A stretch of DNA of 64,000 nt from Labilithrix luteola (lineage in GTDB: Bacteria; Myxococcota_A; Polyangia; Polyangiales; Polyangiaceae): the NCBI RefSeq assembly GCF_001263205.1, contig NZ_CP012333.1, positions 496,001-560,000 on the forward strand. The letters run 5' to 3'. The notes under the pieces were generated by a model. The model did no database searches, was not told the DNA's origin, and saw nothing but the letters and a program-made list of their open reading frames with translations. Within the stretch, counting starts at the first letter, position 1, and each line of letters begins with the position of its first letter. Shown here one piece after another: positions 60,143 through 64,000 of this stretch. Both the position numbers and the translations under genes were made by a program.

Positions 60143-60928
60143 CTAGCGTTTCGAACGCCGCGGTCGTTCTTGCGGGCCGATGATCTCGTCGATGGCCTTC
60201 GCCATCGCCACGCGTGCACCGGACGCTTCGAGTGACGCGAGCCCTCGCGCGGTCGCTCCACCGGGCGCCATCACGGCGCGCCGCACGAGGAGGGTGTCGT
60301 AACGCTCGGCCGCGAGGAGCTCCGCCGACCCCGCCATCGTGGCCACTGCCAGCTCACTCGCTTGCTCCGCGGTCAAACCATGGCGAATGCCCGCGTCGAC
60401 CTGCGCTTCGATCAGCAACGACCAGAGCGCAGGACCAACACCGCTGATGGCCGAGGCCGCCACCATTCGCGCTTCGTCGACCACCACGACCGTCCCCAAG
60501 CGGTCGAAGAGCTTCCGAGCCTCGTCGAACGCGGTGCGCGTTGCCCCATCCGGTGGCTCGACCACGAGAATCGCACCGCTGCGAACCGAAACCAGCGTGC
60601 TCGGCTCGACGCGAACCACCGACGAACGCGGATATGCCGCGCCGACGTCGGCCTGCGAGACACGACTCAGGACCGAAACCACGATGCGCGGAGCACGCGA
60701 ACGAAAGCGCTCGGCAACCTCCGTCAGCGCGTTCGGTGGGTGCACGAGCAGCACGATGTCGCTCGCCTTGACGAGCTCCGCCGGCGAGGTCGTCGCTCGC
60801 CCACCAAGCTCCTCCGCAAGACGCACGGCGCGACCGGAGCCGGCGTCCATGCATACGAACGAAGGCCCCCATCCGCTCGCCAACGCGCGGGCCATGGCTC
60901 CCGCACCGACGAGCCCGAGCGTCTTCAT
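60143..60928 (-). CDS. proC: Pyrroline-5-carboxylate reductase
   Basis: This 261-residue enzyme makes proline by reducing pyrroline-5-carboxylate with NADPH. It has the Rossmann motif LGLVGAGAMARALASGWGP (4-22), VSVLSRVSQADVGAAYP with a substrate-side Val-Arg-Val-Glu-Pro (VVRVEPSTLV), and the C-terminal helical dimer domain with SAISGVGPALWSLLIEAQVD and VMAPGGATARGLASLEASGA. Conserved P-G-G-x-T is present as APGGATARGL. It ends seven bases from the convergent exported gene. The 145-base gap upstream (60929-61073) shows nothing I can support. Confidence 0.93.
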   Translation of the reverse strand: MKTLGLVGAGAMARALASGWGPSFVCMDAGSGRAVRLAEELGGRATTSPAELVKASDIVLLVHPPNALTEVAERFRSRAPRIVVSVLSRVSQADVGAAYPRSSVVRVEPSTLVSVRSGAILVVEPPDGATRTAFDEARKLFDRLGTVVVVDEARMVAASAISGVGPALWSLLIEAQVDAGIRHGLTAEQASELAVATMAGSAELLAAERYDTLLVRRAVMAPGGATARGLASLEASGARVAMAKAIDEIIGPQERPRRSKR

Positions 60929-61073
60929 GGGGGCGACGATATCAGAGGGCCAGGTCCGACGGGCCGCTCAGTGCGACACGACGCTCGCGCACGCCTTCTT
61001 CACGGCCTGACAGACGTCCAGCGCTCCGTGGACGGAGCACTCGAATTCGCCGCGCGGAACCCACCTGCGGCAT

Positions 61074-61844
61074 TCAGGAGAAGCGGCTGAAATCCGGTGC
61101 GCGGCGTTCCATGAAGGCCTGGAAAGCTTCGCGGGCCTCCTCGGACGCAATGCTCGTCGCGAACTGCTCGGCCTCACGTCGTGCACAGGCCAAGAGCTCT
61201 TCGCGGTTCGCTCCGGCGAGCGCCTTGGTGGCGCGTACGGCGCGCGGCGGTTTGGACGCGACCTCTTCGGCGCGGGAACGCGCGAAGGCAAGGAGCCCCT
61301 CGGACGTGGGCGCGATCTCGTTGACGAGACCGAGCTCGACGGCGCGCTTCGCGGAAACCACCGAGCTACGAAGGAGCATATCGTTCGCGGCGGCCTGACC
61401 GATTCGGCGCGGCAGAAGGACGCTCGAGGCCGCCTCGGGCACGAGTCCGAGCCCGACGAAGGGCACCGAGAACTTCGCCGTGTCATCGGCGTAGACGAGG
61501 TCGGCGTGGAGAAGCATCGTGGTTCCGATGCCCACCGCAGCGCCCTGAACCGCGGCCACCAGCGGCTTGTCGAAGCGAATCAGCGCATCGATGAAGAGCA
61601 TGGGGGGCGCCGTTACCGGATCGAGACCGGGCGACGAGAGGAAGTCGCCGATGTCGTTCCCCGCGCAGAACGAGTCCCCCTCGCCGGAGAGGAGAACGAC
61701 ACGCACGCCGCCGTCTTCGTTCGCCGACTTCAGCGCCTCGGTGAGCGCACCGTACATCGCGAACGTGAGGGCGTTCTTCTTCTTGGGACGATCGAGCGCG
61801 ATCTCCAGCATCGAGCCGTTACGAGAAATTTTGATGTCGCTCAT
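61074..61844 (-). CDS. Enoyl-CoA hydratase/isomerase
   Basis: This 256-residue crotonase-family enzyme has LSGEGDSFCAGNDIGDFLSS (oxyanion-hole segment, about 53-72), FDKPLVAAVQGAAVGIGTTM (about 90-110) and VPFVGLGLVPEAASSVLLPR (about 126-145), where the PEAASS Glu is the usual isomerase/hydratase acid. The C-terminus ends APDFSRFS. It resembles enoyl-CoA isomerases of the PaaG/ECI type. It starts inside the MarR stop (ATGA overlap), so the MarR protein probably controls it. It would act in fatty-acid or aromatic acid breakdown. Confidence 0.9.
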   Translation of the reverse strand: MSDIKISRNGSMLEIALDRPKKKNALTFAMYGALTEALKSANEDGGVRVVLLSGEGDSFCAGNDIGDFLSSPGLDPVTAPPMLFIDALIRFDKPLVAAVQGAAVGIGTTMLLHADLVYADDTAKFSVPFVGLGLVPEAASSVLLPRRIGQAAANDMLLRSSVVSAKRAVELGLVNEIAPTSEGLLAFARSRAEEVASKPPRAVRATKALAGANREELLACARREAEQFATSIASEEAREAFQAFMERRAPDFSRFS

Positions 61845-62284
61845 GATGTTGCTTCTCCGTCTTCGGAATAACGCTCGACGATGGCGTTCAAGAATCGATA
61901 AATCACGTCGACCTCGGCTGCGGAAAAACCGTCGGTCATTTCAGCCGTGGCCCGTTTGACGAGCGGCATGGCGGAGGCGCGCACGTTCCAGCCGCGATCG
62001 GTCAAGAACAGCAGGCTTCCTCGTCCGTCGTTCGGATTCGGCCGCCGCTCGACGAGGCCTGCCTTCTCGAGACGCGAGAGCATCCCGCTCACGGCCGACT
62101 TGTTGAGGTCGAACAGGTCGGCAATGTCGGTCATCGAGCTGCCGGGGTGTCTCGCGAGATGGGCGAGCGTCCCCAGCTGCGTCGCCGAGACGCCCAGCTG
62201 CTCCATGGTGCGGGTGTTCGCCCGTGCGACGGCCGCACGGCTCGCCCGCTGGAGCAAGTAGAGCAAACGACGGTCTATCGCCAC
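61841..62284 (-). CDS. MarR-family transcriptional regulator
   Basis: This 147-residue protein has a MarR winged helix-turn-helix (LGTLAHLARHPGSSMTDIAD then LFDLNKSAVSGMLSRLEKAG and LVERRPNPNDGRGSLLFLTD, about 37-95) with helical dimer ends. The GTG at 62284 is the first possible start. It represses, or is released by, an aromatic or acyl ligand; the coupled enoyl-CoA hydratase gene supports an acyl or aromatic acid. Palindromic operators lie 20-60 bases upstream. Confidence 0.92.
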   Translation of the reverse strand: MAIDRRLLYLLQRASRAAVARANTRTMEQLGVSATQLGTLAHLARHPGSSMTDIADLFDLNKSAVSGMLSRLEKAGLVERRPNPNDGRGSLLFLTDRGWNVRASAMPLVKRATAEMTDGFSAAEVDVIYRFLNAIVERYSEDGEATS

Positions 62285-62322
62285 GCCACGGAGCCTGGCA
62301 GATTTGGTTCACATGCGCAACA

Positions 62323-62344
62323 AATGGTTCACCTGCGAACCATT
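62323..62344. promoter_or_regulatory. MarR operator palindrome
   Basis: AATGGTTC (62323-62330) and GAACCATT (62337-62344) are perfect 8-base inverted arms around ACCTGC. A second, less perfect copy of one half (GGTTCACATGCG, 62306-62317) repeats GGTTCACCTGCG (62326-62337) with a shift of 20 bases, about two turns. The sites lie between the MarR gene and the divergent propeller gene and could serve both. Confidence 0.72.
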
Positions 62345-62404
62345 GCACAGGCGTTTGCACACGCTCGAGGCGTATGACAGATTCCGGCGCTCGGAGGGCT
62401 CCGG

Positions 62405-63577
62405 GTGCGCCATTCCTCGAAGACGATCCTGATCGGACTCACTCTCGCGGCTTGCTCGAGCTGCGGTACGAATGGAGACAACGGTTCTTCAGGCGCGAGC
62501 GGCGCTCGAACGAGCGGGGACAACAGCGCCTCGGCGGACGGAGGTTCTACGCCTGGATCGAGCGGCAACGGCTCGACCGGATCGTCGGGCAATACATCGG
62601 GATCGTCGGGCGACACATCGAGCAGCAGCAGCAGCTCGTCGTCCGGATCGTCCGGCGACACATCGAGCAGCAGCAGCTCGTCGTCCGGCTCCTCGGGCGA
62701 TGCATCGGCCAGCTCGTCGTCCGGGTCGTCGGGATCGTCGGGCGACGCCTCGACCGGCACGACGTGGTCCACCTCGCCGAGCGGCACCGCGAAAGATCTT
62801 CACGGTGTCTGGGGCAGCGGCTCGAACGACGTCTGGGCCGTCGGCGACGGTGGCACGCTCCTCCACTGGACCGGCACGGCGTGGTCGTCGGTCACGAGCG
62901 GTACCTCGAACAATCTATGGGGCGTTTGGGGCAGCGGCGCATCCGACGTGTGGGTCGTCGGCCAGAGCGCGACCTTCCTCCATTGGAATGGCGCCACGTG
63001 GTCGGAGACCCATCCCGTCGGCAACGGGTTCGTGCTGACACGCGCGTGGGGGACCGGTCCGTCCGATGTCTGGGCCGGCGGTGATGGCGGTGCGCTGATT
63101 CACTTCGATGGCACCGCGTGGTCGTACACGTCGGCCGCGAGTCTCTCGAGAGTGGCCGGCGTATGGGGGCGTAGCGCGAACGACGTCTGGGCCGCAGCCT
63201 ACAAGCTCACGCACTGGAACGGCACGCAGTGGTCGGTGGAGACCACGCCGTCCGGCCGGTACTTCAACGCAGTCTGGGGAAGCGGCGCAAGCGACGTGTG
63301 GGCCGTCGGCGGCGGGGCCGGCAACATCCTGCACTGGAACGGTACGGCATGGTCCGACGCAAGCGTGCAGGCGAGCGATCTCTACGCGATTTGGGGGAGC
63401 GCCGCGAACGACGTCTGGGCCGTCGGGGGAACCGTGCGCGGTCAGATCGTGCATTGGAACGGTACGGCCTGGGCATTGACGTTCGACCAGGGCAACGCGC
63501 TACGCGACATCTGGGGAAGCGGGGCGAACGACGTCTGGGCCGTCGGCTCCGGTGGCACGATCTTGCATCACCCGTGA
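62405..63577 (+). CDS. WGS-NDVW seven-repeat propeller lipoprotein with Ser/Gly linker
   Basis: This 390-residue lipoprotein has the signal MRHSSKTILIGLTLAACSSC (lipobox Cys17 or Cys20), a very Ser/Gly-rich linker (about 25-120) and seven propeller repeats: VWGSGSNDVWAVG, VWGSGASDVWVVG, AWGTGPSDVWAGG, VWGRSANDVWAAA, VWGSGASDVWAVG, IWGSAANDVWAVG and IWGSGANDVWAVG. Most are followed by LHWNGTAWS-like strands. It is the same family as the genes at 8238 and 9527, with cleaner repeats. The GTG at 62405 has a GGAGGG site six bases upstream. It is divergent from the MarR gene, sharing the operator region. The ligand is unknown. Confidence 0.86.
   Translation: MRHSSKTILIGLTLAACSSCGTNGDNGSSGASGARTSGDNSASADGGSTPGSSGNGSTGSSGNTSGSSGDTSSSSSSSSSGSSGDTSSSSSSSSGSSGDASASSSSGSSGSSGDASTGTTWSTSPSGTAKDLHGVWGSGSNDVWAVGDGGTLLHWTGTAWSSVTSGTSNNLWGVWGSGASDVWVVGQSATFLHWNGATWSETHPVGNGFVLTRAWGTGPSDVWAGGDGGALIHFDGTAWSYTSAASLSRVAGVWGRSANDVWAAAYKLTHWNGTQWSVETTPSGRYFNAVWGSGASDVWAVGGGAGNILHWNGTAWSDASVQASDLYAIWGSAANDVWAVGGTVRGQIVHWNGTAWALTFDQGNALRDIWGSGANDVWAVGSGGTILHHP
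62600..62722 (+). repeat. Tandem repeat coding the Ser/Gly linker
   Basis: Three diverged head-to-tail units of 45 bases (62600-62644), 42 bases (62645-62686) and 36 bases (62687-62722) each start GGATCGTC or GGCTCCTC and end CTCGTCGTCC. They code runs such as GSSGDTSSSSSSSSS. Differences are whole AGC or similar codons, so unit length can change without shifting the frame. Confidence 0.75.
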
Positions 63578-63668
63578 GCTCGCGGACGGGCGAGCGCGAG
63601 CAGAACGTGGCCGAGCAGCGGACCGTTCGCGTGTCCATGCTTTCGGGCAAGGAAGCGAGGAGTTCGCC

Positions 63669-64000
63669 ATGCCTCAGCCCATTCGCCCGGCCGCCGCCGC
63701 AGGTATGTTCTATCCCGGGTCGAGCGCCGAGCTCGCTCGTCTGGTCGACCACCTCGTGTCTGACGCCTCTCGCGAGCGCGCCGGCCTCGCGCGCATGCCC
63801 AAGGCCATCATTGCACCGCATGCGGGATACATCTATTCAGGACCGACTGCGGCGCAGGCATTCGCACGCCTCTTGCCCCTGGCGTCGAAGCTCTCTCGCG
63901 TGGTGGTTCTCGGCCCGGCGCACTTCGAGTTCGTCGAGGGAGTCGTCTCACCCGACGCCGAAGAGCTCGTCACGCCGCTCGGAAGAGTCTCCGTCGATCG
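63669..64000 (+). CDS. MEMO-family (AmmeMemoRadiSam system protein B), N-terminal part
   Basis: The gene runs off the right edge; about 110 residues are visible. The protein starts MPQPIRPAAAAGMFYPGSSA and continues with KAIIAPHAGYIYSGPTAAQA and VVVLGPAHFEFVEG, matching the MEMO family, where the two His (APHAGY and GPAH) take part in metal binding. In bacteria it belongs to the three-gene AmmeMemoRadiSam system with a radical SAM protein (AmmeA and AmmeRS partners); those partners are not visible here. The start is at 63669, about 90 bases after the propeller gene. Confidence 0.85.
   Translation, partial: MPQPIRPAAAAGMFYPGSSAELARLVDHLVSDASRERAGLARMPKAIIAPHAGYIYSGPTAAQAFARLLPLASKLSRVVVLGPAHFEFVEGVVSPDAEELVTPLGRVSVD

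Noticed and set aside
60968..61073. Short minus-strand tail with regular Cys (FECSVHGALDVCQAVKKAC)
   Set aside because: It is the tail of a shadow frame of the enoyl-CoA hydratase gene, without a start, signal or ribosome site; a gene remnant cannot be excluded but is not supported.
62600..62722. Repeat array that might be a CRISPR
   Set aside because: Units are joined without spacers, are in frame and code a Ser/Gly linker.

Overview
The window is GC-rich DNA with very high third-position GC, dense coding on both strands and almost no intergenic space. About twenty of roughly sixty genes encode lipoproteins with a lipobox followed by Asp/Gly/Ser/Ala-rich linkers. There are RCC1, kelch and WGS-NDVW propellers, IgGFc-binding-like proteins, Cys-rich repeat proteins and one MYXO-CTERM-like tail. 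Together these point to the Myxococcota, most likely Polyangia. This is inferred from protein style; no rRNA or tRNA gene was seen.

Layout. (1) 1-14.5 kb: a surface/secreted-protein locus. A two-gene module, RCC1 propeller then IgGFc-binding-like protein, occurs twice in opposite orientations (1-2382 on +, 8226-5046 on -) around a Cys-rich lipoprotein and selO. The minus-strand copy lies in a tightly packed run headed by an outer-membrane-type protein, an ECF sigma factor and a membrane-anchored TPR partner, followed by a Cys-rich lipoprotein and two seven-repeat WGS-NDVW propellers. (2) 14.5-19.9 kb: an enoyl-CoA hydratase, more lipoproteins including a tandem pair whose second member is frameshifted, and a TPR/PEGA-like membrane protein. 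(3) 20-24.3 kb: a TetR regulator with two operator palindromes, an NDH-2-like flavoprotein and an ECF41 (SigJ) sigma factor. (4) 24.3-36 kb: RtcB RNA ligase, a 14-kelch-motif cell-surface protein, an Mpo1-like protein, a DsbA-like protein and lipoproteins. (5) 35-40.7 kb: FAD oxidase, zinc-dependent phospholipase C-like protein, alpha/beta hydrolase coupled to an XRE/MmyB regulator, and a double SnoaL-like protein. (6) 40.7-51.4 kb: spermidine-synthase-like protein, a LytS/LytTR two-component pair, and a six-gene RND efflux operon (TolC, small CHxxH protein, outer-membrane protein, adaptor, pump, Sel1 lipoprotein). (7) 51.5-64 kb: a zinc-protease-like lipoprotein, LysR/GST divergent pair, esterase lipoprotein, HEAT-like lipoprotein, proC, a MarR/enoyl-CoA hydratase pair, a third WGS-NDVW propeller lipoprotein and the start of a MEMO-family gene.

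How it works together. Much of the window appears devoted to exported proteins. The best candidate for an undescribed system is region 1: a sigma factor with a membrane partner placed at the head of an array of exported propellers and Cys-rich proteins. Four propeller proteins that are complete in the window (three WGS-NDVW, one RCC1) each carry seven repeats, and the kelch protein carries fourteen. The efflux operon contains an overlooked 64-residue gene joined to its neighbours by ATGA overlaps on both sides.
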